Assembly: GCF_900142965.1 (NCBI RefSeq)
Contig: NZ_FRCQ01000013.1
Span: forward strand, 110,308 to 174,307
From: Rhizobacter sp. OV335
Lineage (GTDB): Bacteria > Pseudomonadota > Gammaproteobacteria > Burkholderiales > Burkholderiaceae_C
DNA length: 64,000 nt
Direction: 5' to 3'
The notes under the pieces are model-generated. The model saw only the letters and a list, made by a program, of their open reading frames with translations. It was not told where the DNA came from and searched no databases. Below, piece by piece: positions 1 to 9,427 of the stretch (position 1 is the stretch's first letter; every line of letters starts with the position of its first letter). A program made the translations under genes and the position numbers.

Positions 1-384
1 GATCCTATCGCCGATCTGCTGACGCGCATCCGCAACGCACAGATGGTCCAGAAGACCTCCGTGACGATGCCGGCGTCGAAGCTGAAAGTGGCGATCACAC
101 AAGTCCTGAAGGACGAGGGCTACATCGAGAGCTTTGCAGTGGTGGGCGAAAAGTCCAAGCCGCAGCTCGAGATCACGCTGAAGTACTACGCCGGCCGCCC
201 GGTGATCGAACACATCGAGCGCGTCAGCCGCCCGGGTCTTCGGATCTACAAGGGCCGCCACGATATTCCGAGCGTGATGAACGGCCTCGGTGTCGCCATC
301 GTGACCACGCCGAAGGGCGTGATGACGGATCGCAAGGCTCGCCAGGCCGGTATCGGCGGCGAAGTCCTTTGCTACGTCGCCTAA
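1..384 (+). CDS. rpsH: 30S ribosomal protein S8 (5' end cut by window)
   Basis: S8 binds the central domain of 16S rRNA and, in E. coli, represses the spc operon. The frame is open from base 1 ([14 protein letters not shown]...), the conserved S8 N-terminus, so only about four residues including the start codon lie outside the window; 127 residues are present. The C-terminal [24 protein letters not shown] region is typical of bacterial S8. The ATG at 43 is internal. It is followed 15 bp later by rplF in the spc order. Confidence 0.97.
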   Translation, partial: DPIADLLTRIRNAQMVQKTSVTMPASKLKVAITQVLKDEGYIESFAVVGEKSKPQLEITLKYYAGRPVIEHIERVSRPGLRIYKGRHDIPSVMNGLGVAIVTTPKGVMTDRKARQAGIGGEVLCYVA

Positions 385-399
385 GGAACGGAGAAGCGA

Positions 400-933
400 A
401 TGTCCCGCGTAGGAAAAATGCCGATCACCGTCCCGCAAGGCGTGGACGTGTCGATCACCGCTGAGAAGATCAGCGTCAAGGGTTCGCTCGGCACGCTGGT
501 GCGCCAGGTGAACGGCCTGGTGGCCGTGAAGAACGAAGGCGGCAAGCTGATGTTCACGCCGGCCAACGACAGCGTCGAAGCCGATGCGATGTCGGGCACG
601 ATGCGCGCGCTGGTGGCCAACATGGTCAACGGCGTCAGCAAGGGCTTCGAGAAGAAGCTGACGCTGGTGGGCGTGGGCTTTCGTGCCCAGGCTGCTGGCT
701 CGAAGCTGAACCTGCAGATCGGTTTCTCGCACCCGGTGGGGAAGGACATGCCGGCCGGCATCACGGTCACCTGCCCGACGCAGACCGAGATCTTGATCAA
801 GGGATCCGACCGCCAGGTCGTCGGACAGATCGCCGCCGAAGTGCGCGCGATCCGGCCGCCCGAGCCCTACAAGGGCAAGGGCATCCGGTATGCCGACGAG
901 AAGGTCGCCCTCAAAGAGACCAAGAAGAAGTAA
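400..933 (+). CDS. rplF: 50S ribosomal protein L6
   Basis: L6 is a two-domain 23S rRNA-binding protein near the factor-binding site of the large subunit. The 177-residue product has the family length and begins [15 protein letters not shown]; the C-terminal [16 protein letters not shown] motif is diagnostic. A GGAACGGAG-like ribosome-binding site precedes the ATG. It lies between rpsH and rplR as in the spc operon. Confidence 0.98.
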   Translation: MSRVGKMPITVPQGVDVSITAEKISVKGSLGTLVRQVNGLVAVKNEGGKLMFTPANDSVEADAMSGTMRALVANMVNGVSKGFEKKLTLVGVGFRAQAAGSKLNLQIGFSHPVGKDMPAGITVTCPTQTEILIKGSDRQVVGQIAAEVRAIRPPEPYKGKGIRYADEKVALKETKKK

Positions 934-945
934 GGAGCGAACGAC

Positions 946-1311
946 ATGTTGAACAAAAAAGATCAGCGCATCCGTCGCTCCCGCCAGACCCGTGCACGCA
1001 TTGCGACGCAACGCGTGGCGCGCCTGACGGTCTTCCGCACCAACCTGCACATCTACGCCAGCGTCATTTCCGACGACGGCCAGAAGGTGCTCGCCACCGC
1101 CTCGACCGCCGAAGCCGATGTCCGCAAGGAACTGGGCGCCGCCGGCAAGGGTGGCAACGTGGCCGCTGCCACCGTCATCGGCAAGCGCATCGCCGAAAAG
1201 GCGAAGGCGGCTGGTGTCGAGAAGGTGGCGTTCGACCGCGCCGGTTTCGCATACCACGGCCGCATCAAGGCGCTGGCAGACGCGGCTCGCGAAGCCGGCC
1301 TGCAGTTCTGA
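946..1311 (+). CDS. rplR: 50S ribosomal protein L18
   Basis: L18 binds 5S rRNA and helps install it in the central protuberance. The 121 residues carry the basic N-terminus ([14 protein letters not shown]) and the C-terminal [26 protein letters not shown] block typical of the family. It starts 12 bp after rplF with AAGGAGCG upstream. Confidence 0.98.
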   Translation: MLNKKDQRIRRSRQTRARIATQRVARLTVFRTNLHIYASVISDDGQKVLATASTAEADVRKELGAAGKGGNVAAATVIGKRIAEKAKAAGVEKVAFDRAGFAYHGRIKALADAAREAGLQF

Positions 1312-1355
1312 TGCCCTCGGGCGTCTGAGAATCGGCGAAGACAAGGAATTCGACA

Positions 1356-1874
1356 ATGGCAAAGTTTCAACCCCGCGCTCAAACCGAAGGCAACGACGAC
1401 GGCCTGAAGGAGAAGATGATCGCGGTCAACCGCGTCACCAAGGTCGTCAAGGGTGGTCGCACGCTGAGCTTCGCGGCACTGACCGTGGTCGGTGATGGCG
1501 ATGGCCGCATCGGCATGGGCAAGGGCAAGGCGAAGGAAGTTCCGGTCGCCGTGCAGAAGGCGATGGAATCTGCCCGTCGCAACATGGTCAAGGTCTCGCT
1601 GAAGAACGGCTCGATCCACCACAAGGTGATCGGCGAGCACGGTGCTTCGCGCGTCCTGATGGCGCCGGCGAAGCCGGGTGACGGCATCATCGCCGGCGGC
1701 CCGATGCGCGCGGTGTTCGAAGTGATGGGCGTGACCGACATCGTCTGCAAGAGCCTCGGTTCGACCAACCCGTACAACCTCGTTCGTGCCACGCTGAATG
1801 CCCTGAAGCATGTCAGCACGCCGGCTGAGATCGCCGCCAAGCGTGGCCTGTCCGTCGAGCAGATCCTCGGCTGA
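1356..1874 (+). CDS. rpsE: 30S ribosomal protein S5
   Basis: S5 contributes to decoding accuracy and has an N-terminal double-stranded RNA-binding domain followed by the S5 C-terminal fold. The product (172 aa) shows [19 protein letters not shown] and [20 protein letters not shown], both family signatures. The region where spectinomycin-resistance changes occur in other bacteria (VVKGGR) looks ordinary. It belongs to the spc operon between rplR and rpmD. Confidence 0.98.
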   Translation: MAKFQPRAQTEGNDDGLKEKMIAVNRVTKVVKGGRTLSFAALTVVGDGDGRIGMGKGKAKEVPVAVQKAMESARRNMVKVSLKNGSIHHKVIGEHGASRVLMAPAKPGDGIIAGGPMRAVFEVMGVTDIVCKSLGSTNPYNLVRATLNALKHVSTPAEIAAKRGLSVEQILG

Positions 1875-1894
1875 ACGGCACGCGGAGAAACATC

Positions 1895-2077
1895 ATGGCT
1901 GACAAGAAAACCGTCAAGATCAAGCTGGTCCGCAGCATCGCCGGCACGCGCGAGTCGCACCGCGCGACCGTGCGCGGCCTGGGCCTGCGCAAGCTGAACA
2001 GCGAATCGACGCTGGAAGACACGCCGGCAGTGCGCGGCATGATCACCAAGGTCCAGTACCTGGTCAAAGTGCTCTGA
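1895..2077 (+). CDS. rpmD: 50S ribosomal protein L30
   Basis: This is a 60-residue large-subunit protein with the compact ferredoxin-like L30 fold. It is recognised by [26 protein letters not shown] and by its position between rpsE and rplO. CGGAGAAACATC precedes the ATG. Length and order are normal for betaproteobacteria. Confidence 0.97.
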   Translation: MADKKTVKIKLVRSIAGTRESHRATVRGLGLRKLNSESTLEDTPAVRGMITKVQYLVKVL

Positions 2078-2091
2078 GCCGAGGAACGAAC

Positions 2092-2523
2092 ATGGAACTC
2101 AACAACATCAAGCCCGCCACGGGTGCCAAGCATGCCAAGCGCCGTGTCGGCCGTGGCATCGGCTCCGGCCTGGGCAAGACGGCCGGTCGCGGCCACAAGG
2201 GCCAGAAGTCGCGTTCGGGCGGCTATCACAAGGTCGGCTTCGAAGGCGGCCAGATGCCGCTGCAACGTCGCCTGCCGAAGCGCGGCTTCAAGTCAGCGCT
2301 GCTGAAGTACAACGCCGAAATCACGCTGGCCGACCTCGAGGTGCTGGCCGCCGATGAAGTCGACATGCTGACGCTGAAGCAAGCGGGCCTCGTCGGCCAG
2401 CTGGCCAAGGTGGTCAAGGTCATCAAGACCGGCGAGCTGACCAAGAAGGTCGTGCTCAAGGGCATTGGTGCGACCGCCGGCGCGAAGGCCGTGATCGAAG
2501 CCGCTGGCGGCTCGGTGGCGTAA
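2092..2523 (+). CDS. rplO: 50S ribosomal protein L15
   Basis: L15 is a late-assembly large-subunit protein. The glycine- and arginine-rich N-terminal tail ([21 protein letters not shown]) threads into 23S rRNA and is followed by the globular domain. The product is 143 aa, starts MELNNIKPA and has GAGGAACGAAC upstream. It immediately precedes secY. Confidence 0.98.
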   Translation: MELNNIKPATGAKHAKRRVGRGIGSGLGKTAGRGHKGQKSRSGGYHKVGFEGGQMPLQRRLPKRGFKSALLKYNAEITLADLEVLAADEVDMLTLKQAGLVGQLAKVVKVIKTGELTKKVVLKGIGATAGAKAVIEAAGGSVA

Positions 2524-2571
2524 GCCTTTTCGAACAGACTCAACCCACCCACTCACTCGGGACACGCTTCA

Positions 2572-3882
2572 GTGGCAACCAACGCGAATCAGCTGGCCAA
2601 GAGCGGCAAGTTCGGCGACCTCCGTCGCCGGCTCGTCTTCCTGGTGTTGGCGCTCGTCGTGTACCGCATCGGCGCGCACATCCCGGTGCCGGGCATCGAT
2701 CCGAACCAACTGCAGGCGCTGTTCAAGGGCCAGCAGGGCGGGATCCTGAGCCTGTTCAACATGTTCTCGGGCGGAGCACTGTCGCGCTTCACCGTGTTCG
2801 CGCTGGGCATCATGCCGTACATCTCGGCGTCGATCATCATGCAACTGATGACCTACGTGGTGCCGAGCCTGGAAGCGCTGAAGAAGGAAGGCGAGTCGGG
2901 CCGCCGCAAGATCACGCAGTACACCCGCTACGGCACGCTGGGTCTCGCGGTGTTCCAGTCGCTGAGCATCGCGCTCGCACTGGAAGGCTCGCCTGGCCTG
3001 GTGGTCTCGCCCGGCTTCGGCTTCCGGATGACGGCGGTCGTGAGCCTGGTGGCCGGTACGATGTTCCTGATGTGGCTGGGTGAGCAGATCACCGAGCGCG
3101 GTCTGGGCAACGGCATCTCGATCCTGATCTTCGGTGGCATCGCGGCCGGTCTGCCGAATGCGATCGGCGGCCTGCTCGAGCTGGTGCGAACCGGCGCGAT
3201 GGGTGTTCCGGTGATGCTGTTCATCCTGATCGTGATCGGCGCGGTGACCTATGCCGTGGTGTTCGTCGAGCGGGGCCAGCGCAAGATCCTCGTGAACTAT
3301 GCGAAGCGCCAGGTCGGCAACAAGGTCTACGGCGGCCAGTCGTCGCACCTGCCGCTGAAGCTGAACATGTCGGGCGTGATCCCGCCGATCTTCGCGTCGT
3401 CGATCATCCTGCTGCCGGCCACCGTGGTGAGCTGGTTCGCAACGGGCGAAAGCCTGCGCTGGCTGAAGGACCTGGCCGGCCTGCTGTCCCCGGGCCAGCC
3501 GATCTACGTGATGCTGTATGCGGCCGCGATCGTGTTCTTCTGCTTCTTCTACACGGCGCTGGTGTTCAACAGCCGCGAGACGGCAGACAACCTGAAGAAG
3601 AGCGGCGCGTTCATTCCGGGCATCCGCCCGGGTGACCAGACGGCCAAGCACATCGACCGCATCCTGTCCCGCCTGACGCTGGCCGGTGCGATCTACATCA
3701 CGCTGGTCTGCCTGCTCCCCGAATTTTTGGTGCTGAAGTACAACGTTCCGTTCTACTTCGGTGGAACCTCGCTGCTGATCATCGTGGTTGTCACGATGGA
3801 CTTCTGGGCGCAGGTGCAGTCTTATGTGATGAGTCAGCAGTACGAGTCGCTGCTCAAGAAGGCGAATTTCAAGGCCAGCTGA
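2572..3882 (+). CDS. secY: Protein translocase subunit SecY
   Basis: SecY forms the protein-conducting channel of the Sec translocon in the inner membrane, working with SecE, SecG and SecA or the ribosome. The 436-residue product has about ten hydrophobic segments, the N-terminal [21 protein letters not shown], the plug-region [22 protein letters not shown] and the cytoplasmic-loop basic segments. The start is GTG at 2572 ([11 protein letters not shown]); no ATG lies close by and the ribosome-binding site is weak. It is the normal last large gene of the spc operon. Confidence 0.98.
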   Translation: MATNANQLAKSGKFGDLRRRLVFLVLALVVYRIGAHIPVPGIDPNQLQALFKGQQGGILSLFNMFSGGALSRFTVFALGIMPYISASIIMQLMTYVVPSLEALKKEGESGRRKITQYTRYGTLGLAVFQSLSIALALEGSPGLVVSPGFGFRMTAVVSLVAGTMFLMWLGEQITERGLGNGISILIFGGIAAGLPNAIGGLLELVRTGAMGVPVMLFILIVIGAVTYAVVFVERGQRKILVNYAKRQVGNKVYGGQSSHLPLKLNMSGVIPPIFASSIILLPATVVSWFATGESLRWLKDLAGLLSPGQPIYVMLYAAAIVFFCFFYTALVFNSRETADNLKKSGAFIPGIRPGDQTAKHIDRILSRLTLAGAIYITLVCLLPEFLVLKYNVPFYFGGTSLLIIVVVTMDFWAQVQSYVMSQQYESLLKKANFKAS

Positions 3883-3921
3883 TGCTGGTGATCGACGAAG
3901 ACAGTCACGAAACAGACAGGC

Positions 3922-4140
3922 ATGGCGAAAGACGACGTCATTCAGATGCAAGGCGAGATTCTGGAGAATCTGCCGAATGCCACGTTTCGTGTGAAGTTGG
4001 AAAACGGGCACATCGTGCTGGGCCACATCTCCGGAAAAATGCGGATGCACTACATCCGCATCCTGCCCGGCGACAAGGTGACAGTCGAGTTGACGCCCTA
4101 CGATTTGACGCGGGCCCGCATCGTGTTCCGGGCCAAGTGA
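3922..4140 (+). CDS. infA: Translation initiation factor IF-1
   Basis: IF-1 is a single OB-fold (S1 domain) protein that occupies the ribosomal A site during initiation. The 72 residues ([20 protein letters not shown]...) match the family along the whole length, including [20 protein letters not shown]. Betaproteobacteria often keep infA between secY and rpmJ, as here. A longer overlapping frame at 3882-4286 is a shadow. Confidence 0.97.
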   Translation: MAKDDVIQMQGEILENLPNATFRVKLENGHIVLGHISGKMRMHYIRILPGDKVTVELTPYDLTRARIVFRAK

Positions 4141-4200
4141 TTGTTCGGAACACGACGAGTTTGAATCAGGAAGCGCTCGAAAAGGGCCTAGGAGAAGAGT

Positions 4201-4314
4201 ATGAAAGTTGCAGCATCGGTCAAGAAGATGTGCCGGAATTGCAAGGTCATCCGTCGCAAGGGCGTTGTGCGCGTGATCTGCACTGATCCGCGCCACAAGC
4301 AGCGCCAAGGCTGA
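4201..4314 (+). CDS. rpmJ: 50S ribosomal protein L36 (zinc-ribbon form)
   Basis: This is a 37-codon gene: [20 protein letters not shown], then [17 protein letters not shown] and TGA. L36 is the smallest ribosomal protein and is bound in 23S rRNA. Cys11, Cys14, Cys27 and His32 form the C-C-C-H zinc site, so this is the zinc-binding (C+) paralogue. AGGAGAAGAGT lies just before the ATG. It lies between infA and rpsM, its usual place. Confidence 0.97.
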   Translation: MKVAASVKKMCRNCKVIRRKGVVRVICTDPRHKQRQG

Positions 4315-4350
4315 ACCTGGCCTTCGACGACAAGCGAATAGAGGAAGCAC

Positions 4351-4716
4351 ATGGCACGTATTGCTGGTATCAACATTCCGCCGCAAAAACACGCGGAGAT
4401 CGGCCTGACGGCGATTTACGGCATCGGTCGCAGCACCGCGCAAAAGATTTGCGCAGTCTGCAATGTTCCGTTTGATCGCAAGATCAAGGACCTGACCGAC
4501 ACCGACCTGGAGAAAATCCGGGAAGAAATCGGCCGCATGACGATCGAAGGCGACCTGCGCCGCGAGATGTCCATCAACATCAAGCGATTGATGGACCTCG
4601 GGTGCTACCGTGGTTTCCGTCATCGCCGTGGCCTGCCGGTTCGCGGCCAGCGCACGAAGACGAATGCGCGCACTCGCAAGGGCCCGCGCAAGTCCGGCGC
4701 CCTGGTCAAGAAGTGA
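4351..4716 (+). CDS. rpsM: 30S ribosomal protein S13
   Basis: S13 sits in the head of the small subunit and contacts 5S rRNA/L5 bridges and tRNA. The 121-residue product starts [20 protein letters not shown], contains [12 protein letters not shown] and ends in the basic [24 protein letters not shown] tail. GAGGAAGCAC precedes the ATG. It is the first gene of the alpha-operon block. Confidence 0.98.
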   Translation: MARIAGINIPPQKHAEIGLTAIYGIGRSTAQKICAVCNVPFDRKIKDLTDTDLEKIREEIGRMTIEGDLRREMSINIKRLMDLGCYRGFRHRRGLPVRGQRTKTNARTRKGPRKSGALVKK

Positions 4717-4733
4717 TTTGAGAGAAGGTCGAT

Positions 4734-5135
4734 ATGGCTAAAGCACCGAATACCGCTGCCCAGCGCGTGCGCAAGAAGGTCCGCAAGAATGTTGCGGACG
4801 GCATTGCCCACGTTCACGCATCGTTCAACAACACGATCATCACGATCACCGATCGTCAGGGCGGCGCGCTGTCCTGGGCTTCGAGCGGCGGCCAGGGCTT
4901 CAAGGGCTCGCGCAAGTCGACCCCCTTCGCAGCCCAGGTGGCAGCTGAAGTCGCCGGTCGTGCTGCCCAGGAACAGGGCATCAAGAACCTCGACGTGCGG
5001 ATCAAGGGCCCCGGCCCGGGTCGTGAATCGTCGGTGCGCGCCCTGGCTTCGCTGGGCATCCGCATCAACTCGATTTCCGACGTGACGCCGGTGCCGCACA
5101 ACGGCTGCCGTCCGCAGAAGCGTCGTCGCATCTGA
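4734..5135 (+). CDS. rpsK: 30S ribosomal protein S11
   Basis: S11 is a platform protein of the 30S subunit near the mRNA exit. The 133 residues contain [21 protein letters not shown], the [14 protein letters not shown] block and the C-terminal [18 protein letters not shown], all standard. It lies 17 bp after rpsM. A 162-bp gap containing potential hairpins separates it from rpsD. Confidence 0.98.
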   Translation: MAKAPNTAAQRVRKKVRKNVADGIAHVHASFNNTIITITDRQGGALSWASSGGQGFKGSRKSTPFAAQVAAEVAGRAAQEQGIKNLDVRIKGPGPGRESSVRALASLGIRINSISDVTPVPHNGCRPQKRRRI

Positions 5136-5139
5136 TCGT

Positions 5140-5297
5140 TGAAGTTTTTCTCGTCGCCGGCGGGTGCCCAGCACCGCGCCGGCGCATTCGTTAGGCCATC
5201 AGGCCTCAAGCCCACCGTCCGAGCGCCCAGAACAACACTCGCCGGACTCGCATGAGCTTCAAGAGAAGCCCATGTCAGATTGACCAAAGGAAGCAAC
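5140..5297 (+). other. rpsK-rpsD leader with possible hairpins
   Basis: This 160-bp non-coding gap inside an otherwise tightly packed operon contains CGCCGGCG and CGCCGGCG arms around 5155-5185 and AGGCC-ATCA-GGCCT near 5193-5206, both able to form hairpins. S4 is a translational repressor of the alpha operon in E. coli, so a regulatory leader is conceivable, but there is no direct evidence here. A separate promoter for rpsD is an alternative. Confidence 0.3.
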
Positions 5298-5921
5298 GTG
5301 GCACGTTATCTTGGCCCCAAGGGCAAACTCGCCCGCCGTGAAGGCACCGACCTGTTCCTGAAGAGCGCCCGTCGCGCCATCGGTGACAAGGTCAAGTTCG
5401 ACAGCAAGCCCGGCCAGCATGGCCGCACCTCCGGCTCGCGCACCTCCGACTTCGGCCTGCAGCTTCGCGAGAAGCAGAAGGTCAAGCGCATGTACGGCGT
5501 GCTGGAGCGCCAGTTCCGCCGCTACTTCGCCGAGGCCGAGCGCCGCAAGGGCAACACCGGTGCCAACCTGCTGCTGCTGCTGGAATCGCGCCTGGACAAT
5601 GTCGTCTACCGCATGGGCTTCGGCTCGACCCGCGCCGAAGCGCGCCAGCTGGTGTCGCACAAGGCGATCACGGTGAACGGCGCCACGGTCAACATCGCGT
5701 CGTACCTGGTCAAGGCCGGCGACACGGTGGCAGTGCGCGACAAGTCGAAGAAGCAGCTGCGCATCACCGACTCGGTCAAGCTGGCCGAATCGCAAGGCAT
5801 GCCGAACTGGGTGCAGGTCGATGCGAGCAAGCTGGAAGGCGTGTTCAAGAAGGCGCCGGACCGCGACGAATTCGGCGCGGACATCAAGGAAGCGCTGATC
5901 GTTGAGTTGTATTCGCGTTGA
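5298..5921 (+). CDS. rpsD: 30S ribosomal protein S4
   Basis: S4 nucleates assembly of the 5' domain of 16S rRNA, and in many bacteria it represses its operon. The GTG at 5298 gives [20 protein letters not shown], the conserved S4 N-terminus, and 207 residues, the usual betaproteobacterial length. AAAGGAAG lies 6 bp upstream. A TTG at 5280 would add six residues not seen in the family, so it is rejected as the start. The zinc-free form is indicated by GPKGKL in place of the Cys-containing motif. The S4 RNA-binding domain is in the C-terminal half ([20 protein letters not shown]). Confidence 0.96.
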   Translation: MARYLGPKGKLARREGTDLFLKSARRAIGDKVKFDSKPGQHGRTSGSRTSDFGLQLREKQKVKRMYGVLERQFRRYFAEAERRKGNTGANLLLLLESRLDNVVYRMGFGSTRAEARQLVSHKAITVNGATVNIASYLVKAGDTVAVRDKSKKQLRITDSVKLAESQGMPNWVQVDASKLEGVFKKAPDRDEFGADIKEALIVELYSR

Positions 5922-6087
5922 TGCCCGTCCTGGCCGCGCCGACGCCGCCTGTGCAGGTGGCGTGGGGCGGCCCGTCCGCGTTTCGCGCGTCCCTCGATTT
6001 CCCTGGTGCGGCCGTGGCACCCGCCGTGGCCGTTGGTCCCTCAGCCTTATCGGTGTAACGAACCGAGGGTATTGAAAGAAAGACCTC

Positions 6088-7074
6088 ATGCAAACAAATC
6101 TGCTCAAACCCAAAGCCATCAATGTGGAGCCGCTGGGCGGCAACCGCGCCAAGGTCACGCTCGAACCGTTCGAGCGCGGCTACGGCCACACGCTGGGCAA
6201 TGCGCTGCGTCGCGTGCTGCTGTCGTCGATGGTGGGGTATGCGCCGACCGAAGTGACGATCGCCGGCGTGCTCCACGAGTACTCGACCGTCGATGGCGTC
6301 CAGGAAGACGTGGTTCACATCATGCTGAACCTGAAGGGCGTCGTGTTCCGCCTGCACAACCGCGACGAAGTGACGCTGGTGCTGCGCAAGGAAGGTGAAG
6401 GCCCCGTCACCGCCGGCGACATCCAGACGCCGCACGACGTGGAAATCATCAACCCGGATCACGTCATCGCCCACCTGTCGCAAGGCGGCAAGCTGGACAT
6501 GCAGATCAAGGTCGAGAAGGGCCGCGGCTACGTGCCGGGCACGCTGCGCCGTTATGGCGACGAGCCGACCAAGTCGATCGGCCGCATCGTGCTGGACGCG
6601 TCGTTCTCGCCGGTCGCCCGCGTCAGCTACACGGTCGAGAGCGCCCGCGTCGAGCAGCGCACCGACCTGGACAAGCTGGTGATGGAGATCATCACGAACG
6701 GCGCGATCACGCCGGAAGAAGCGATCCGCGCCTCGGCGAAGATCCTGGTGGAACAGCTGGCCGTGTTCGCGCAGCTGGAAGGCAGCGAGATCGCCGCGTT
6801 CGACCAGCCGGCCCAGCGCAGCACGCAGTTCGATCCGATCCTGCTGCGCCCGGTCGACGAGCTCGAGCTGACGGTGCGTTCGGCCAACTGCCTGAAGGCC
6901 GAAAACATCTACTACATCGGCGACCTGATCCAGCGCACCGAGACCGAGCTGCTGAAGACCCCGAACCTGGGTCGCAAGTCGCTGAACGAAATCAAGGAAG
7001 TGCTTGCCTCGCGTGGTCTCACGCTCGGCGCACGCCTGGAGAACTGGCCCCCGCAGGGCCTGGACAAACGCTGA
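6088..7074 (+). CDS. rpoA: RNA polymerase alpha subunit
   Basis: The alpha subunit dimerises to nucleate RNA polymerase assembly and contacts UP elements and activators through its C-terminal domain. The 328-residue product has the N-terminal dimerisation domain ([23 protein letters not shown]) and an alpha-CTD with [20 protein letters not shown] and the helix-hairpin-helix [29 protein letters not shown] precedes the ATG. A 166-bp gap separates it from rpsD. Confidence 0.98.
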   Translation: MQTNLLKPKAINVEPLGGNRAKVTLEPFERGYGHTLGNALRRVLLSSMVGYAPTEVTIAGVLHEYSTVDGVQEDVVHIMLNLKGVVFRLHNRDEVTLVLRKEGEGPVTAGDIQTPHDVEIINPDHVIAHLSQGGKLDMQIKVEKGRGYVPGTLRRYGDEPTKSIGRIVLDASFSPVARVSYTVESARVEQRTDLDKLVMEIITNGAITPEEAIRASAKILVEQLAVFAQLEGSEIAAFDQPAQRSTQFDPILLRPVDELELTVRSANCLKAENIYYIGDLIQRTETELLKTPNLGRKSLNEIKEVLASRGLTLGARLENWPPQGLDKR

Positions 7075-7090
7075 GGCGTTTGATCGTGCA

Positions 7091-7118
7091 AGCCCCAGTA
7101 CCTGATACGGCTGGGGTT
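7091..7118 (+). terminator. Possible attenuator hairpin between rpoA and rplQ
   Basis: AGCCCCAG (7091-7098) can pair with CTGGGGTT (7111-7118), giving eight pairs including one G-T, followed by only a short mixed TTCTATAA stretch. It could reduce read-through into rplQ or stabilise the upstream mRNA. It is too weak to call a true terminator. Confidence 0.3.
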
Positions 7119-7147
7119 CTATAAGTCAGTCAAGAAAGGAAAGCACC

Positions 7148-7537
7148 ATGCGCCACCGTAACGGCCTACGCAAACTCAACCGCACTTCGGAGCACCGCGC
7201 CGCGATGCTGCGCAACATGTGCAACTCGCTGCTGCAGCACGAAGCGATCAAGACCACGGTCCCCAAGGCCAAGGAACTGCGCCGCGTCGTCGAGCCGCTG
7301 ATCACGCTGGCCAAGGAGCCGACGCTGGCAAACCGCCGCCTCGCCTTCGACCGCACGCGCGACCGCGACATCGTCACGAAGCTCTTCAACGAACTGGGCC
7401 CGCGCTACAAGGCGCGCCCGGGCGGCTACACCCGCATCCTGAAGATGGGCTTCCGCATCGGCGACAACGCGCCGATGGCGTTCGTCGAGCTGGTCGACCG
7501 CCCGGAAGTGGCTGACGAGGCGACCGCCGAAGCCTGA
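7148..7537 (+). CDS. rplQ: 50S ribosomal protein L17
   Basis: L17 lies near the polypeptide exit tunnel. The 129-residue product begins [20 protein letters not shown], the family signature, and has the C-terminal [42 protein letters not shown] precedes the ATG. It is the last gene of the alpha operon, 74 bp after rpoA and just ahead of a strong terminator. Confidence 0.98.
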   Translation: MRHRNGLRKLNRTSEHRAAMLRNMCNSLLQHEAIKTTVPKAKELRRVVEPLITLAKEPTLANRRLAFDRTRDRDIVTKLFNELGPRYKARPGGYTRILKMGFRIGDNAPMAFVELVDRPEVADEATAEA

Positions 7538-7558
7538 GCTTTCACGCGTTGAACCGAG

Positions 7559-7591
7559 AAGGGCTGGCCGTTTCGATGGCTGGCCCTTTTT
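7559..7591 (+). terminator. Intrinsic terminator of the alpha operon
   Basis: AAGGGCTGGCC (7559-7569) pairs with GGCTGGCCCTT with two G-T pairs and a small loop, and the stem runs directly into TTTTT (7587-7591). It lies 21 bp downstream of the rplQ stop codon, where the operon is expected to end. Confidence 0.85.
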
Positions 7592-7651
7592 CATTGGGGC
7601 CACCGATCGTCGCCCGCCCGCGACCCGCGGGGCTTTGGCACACTGCAGCCC

Positions 7652-8569
7652 ATGCCCGAGCCGATCTTCCGCATCTCCCACCTGTTCAAGAAGTTCGGCG
7701 ACAACCAGGTCGTCAATGACCTGTCGCTGGAGATCCGTCCCGGCGAATGCCTCGGTGTGATCGGCCCCAACGGTGCCGGCAAGACCACCACGATCCGCAT
7801 GTGCCTCGGCCTGGTGGGCCCCGATTCGGGCGAGGTCGAGGCCTTCGGCCTGCCGATCCCGCAGGAAGTGCGCGAGGCGAAGAAGCGCATCGGTGTCGTC
7901 ACGCAGTTCGACAGCCTCGATCCCGACTTCAGCTGTGCCGAGAACCTGCGGGTGTACGGCCGCTACTTCGGGCTGTCGAAGGCGGTGATCGACGCGCGCA
8001 TTCCCAAGCTGCTCGAGTTTTCGGCGCTGCAGGCCAAGGCCGATGCGAAACCCGGCGAACTGTCCGGCGGCATGCGGCGGCGTCTGAGCCTGGGCCGGGC
8101 GCTGATCAACGACCCCGACCTGTTGCTGCTGGACGAGCCGACCACCGGTCTCGACCCGCAGGCGCGCCACCTGATGTGGGAACGGCTGCAGAACCTGCTG
8201 CAGCAGGGCAAGGCCATCCTGCTGACCACGCACTTCATGGACGAGGCCGAGCGCCTGTGCGACCGCTTGCTGGTGCTCGACCACGGCCGCAAGATCGCCG
8301 AAGGCACGCCGCGCGGGCTGATCGGCGAGCACCTCGAGAGCGACGTCGTCGAGGTCTTCGGCGACGGGGCGCTCGCGACGGCGCAGCAGCATGGGGCGCT
8401 GGCCGAGCGGGTCGAGACGAGTGGCGAAACGGTGTTCTTCTACCTGAGCCGACCGCAGCCGCTGCTGCAGGCGCTGGCGCAGCACCACGACATCCGCACG
8501 CTGCACCGGCCGGCCAACCTCGAGGACCTGTTCCTCAAGCTCACCGGCCGGCAGATCCGCGATGAATGA
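7652..8569 (+). CDS. ABC-2 type transporter ATP-binding protein (NodI-like)
   Basis: This ATPase subunit of an exporter works with the membrane protein encoded next. Of 305 residues, the first two thirds form the nucleotide-binding domain: Walker A GPNGAGKTT, signature LSGGMRRRLSLGRAL, Walker B LLLLDEPTTGLD and the H-loop THFMDEAE. The C-terminal extension is like that of NodI/DrrA proteins. Homologues beside NodJ-like permeases are common in Burkholderiales that do not nodulate, so the substrate is not Nod factor by default; it is unknown here. Confidence 0.88.
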   Translation: MPEPIFRISHLFKKFGDNQVVNDLSLEIRPGECLGVIGPNGAGKTTTIRMCLGLVGPDSGEVEAFGLPIPQEVREAKKRIGVVTQFDSLDPDFSCAENLRVYGRYFGLSKAVIDARIPKLLEFSALQAKADAKPGELSGGMRRRLSLGRALINDPDLLLLDEPTTGLDPQARHLMWERLQNLLQQGKAILLTTHFMDEAERLCDRLLVLDHGRKIAEGTPRGLIGEHLESDVVEVFGDGALATAQQHGALAERVETSGETVFFYLSRPQPLLQALAQHHDIRTLHRPANLEDLFLKLTGRQIRDE

Positions 8570-8602
8570 CGACCGCCGACCCCGCCGCACCGGAGCCCCG
8601 AC

Positions 8603-9388
8603 ATGCTGATCTCGTTCTACGCCGCCCCGCGCATCACCGCCCGCTTCTGGCCGGTGGTGCTGCGCAACCTGCTGGTGTGGCGCAAGCTGGCGGTGCCAAG
8701 CGTGCTGGGCAACATCGCCGAGCCGCTGATCACGCTGGTGGCCTTCGGCTACGGGCTCGGCTCGATGATCGGCCAGGTGCAGGGCCTGCCGTACATCGAG
8801 TACCTGGCGTCGGGCAGCATTGCCGTCAGCGGTGCGCTCGCGGCGACCTTCGAGGCGCTGTACTCGGCGTACTCGCGCATGCAGGTGCAGCGCACCTGGG
8901 ACAGCATCATGAACGCGCCGATCGCGCTCGACGACATCGTGTTCGCCGAGATGCTGTGGGCCGCGATGAAGTCGGTGTTCACGGTGGCGGCGATCATGGC
9001 GGTGATCTTCGTGCTGGGCATCAGCCGGGCGCCGACGATGCTGCTGGCGCTGCCGCTGCTGTGCTTCGTCGGCGTGACCTTCGCGTCGATCGCGCTGGTG
9101 TTCAACGCGCTCGCGCAGGGCTACGACTTCTTCACCTACTACTTCACGCTGGTGATGACGCCGATGACCTTCCTGTCGGGCGTGTACTTCCCGATCGAGC
9201 AGATGCCCGGCTGGCTGCAGGTGATTGCGCACGTGCTGCCGCTCACCGCGGCGGTCGACCTGGTGCGGCCGCTGATCCTCGGGCAATGGCCGCAGCAGGT
9301 GTGGGGTCCGATGCTGGTGCTCGCCGCCTATGCACTCGGCGGCTATTACCTGGCATTGGTGCTCACCCGGCGCCGATTCTTCAAGTAG
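8603..9388 (+). CDS. ABC-2 type transporter permease (NodJ-like)
   Basis: This is the membrane component paired with the preceding ATPase. Its 261 residues have about six hydrophobic segments and the ABC-2 permease pattern (YDFFTYYFTLVMTPMTFLSGVYFPIEQMP). It starts at ATG 8603 with GGAGCCCCGAC upstream, 33 bp after the ATPase stop. The upstream open frame beginning at 8566 is a shadow. Substrate unknown. Confidence 0.87.
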   Translation: MLISFYAAPRITARFWPVVLRNLLVWRKLAVPSVLGNIAEPLITLVAFGYGLGSMIGQVQGLPYIEYLASGSIAVSGALAATFEALYSAYSRMQVQRTWDSIMNAPIALDDIVFAEMLWAAMKSVFTVAAIMAVIFVLGISRAPTMLLALPLLCFVGVTFASIALVFNALAQGYDFFTYYFTLVMTPMTFLSGVYFPIEQMPGWLQVIAHVLPLTAAVDLVRPLILGQWPQQVWGPMLVLAAYALGGYYLALVLTRRRFFK

Positions 9389-9427
9389 CGGCACGGAACC
9401 TGTCGCGTGCCTTCGACTCCCCACCCC

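Noticed and set aside
2569..4623. 684-codon minus-strand frame opposite secY, infA and rpmJ
   Set aside because: Spans several conserved ribosomal/translocase genes on the other strand and has no recognisable domain.
7652..9388. Nodulation-factor exporter NodIJ
   Set aside because: The pair is NodI/NodJ-like, but no nodulation genes are nearby and such pairs are common in non-nodulating Burkholderiales; called only as an ABC-2 exporter.
7166..9424. 752-codon minus-strand frame opposite rplQ and the ABC exporter genes
   Set aside because: Antisense to well-supported genes, low-complexity His/Arg/Gln-rich translation, crosses the alpha-operon terminator.
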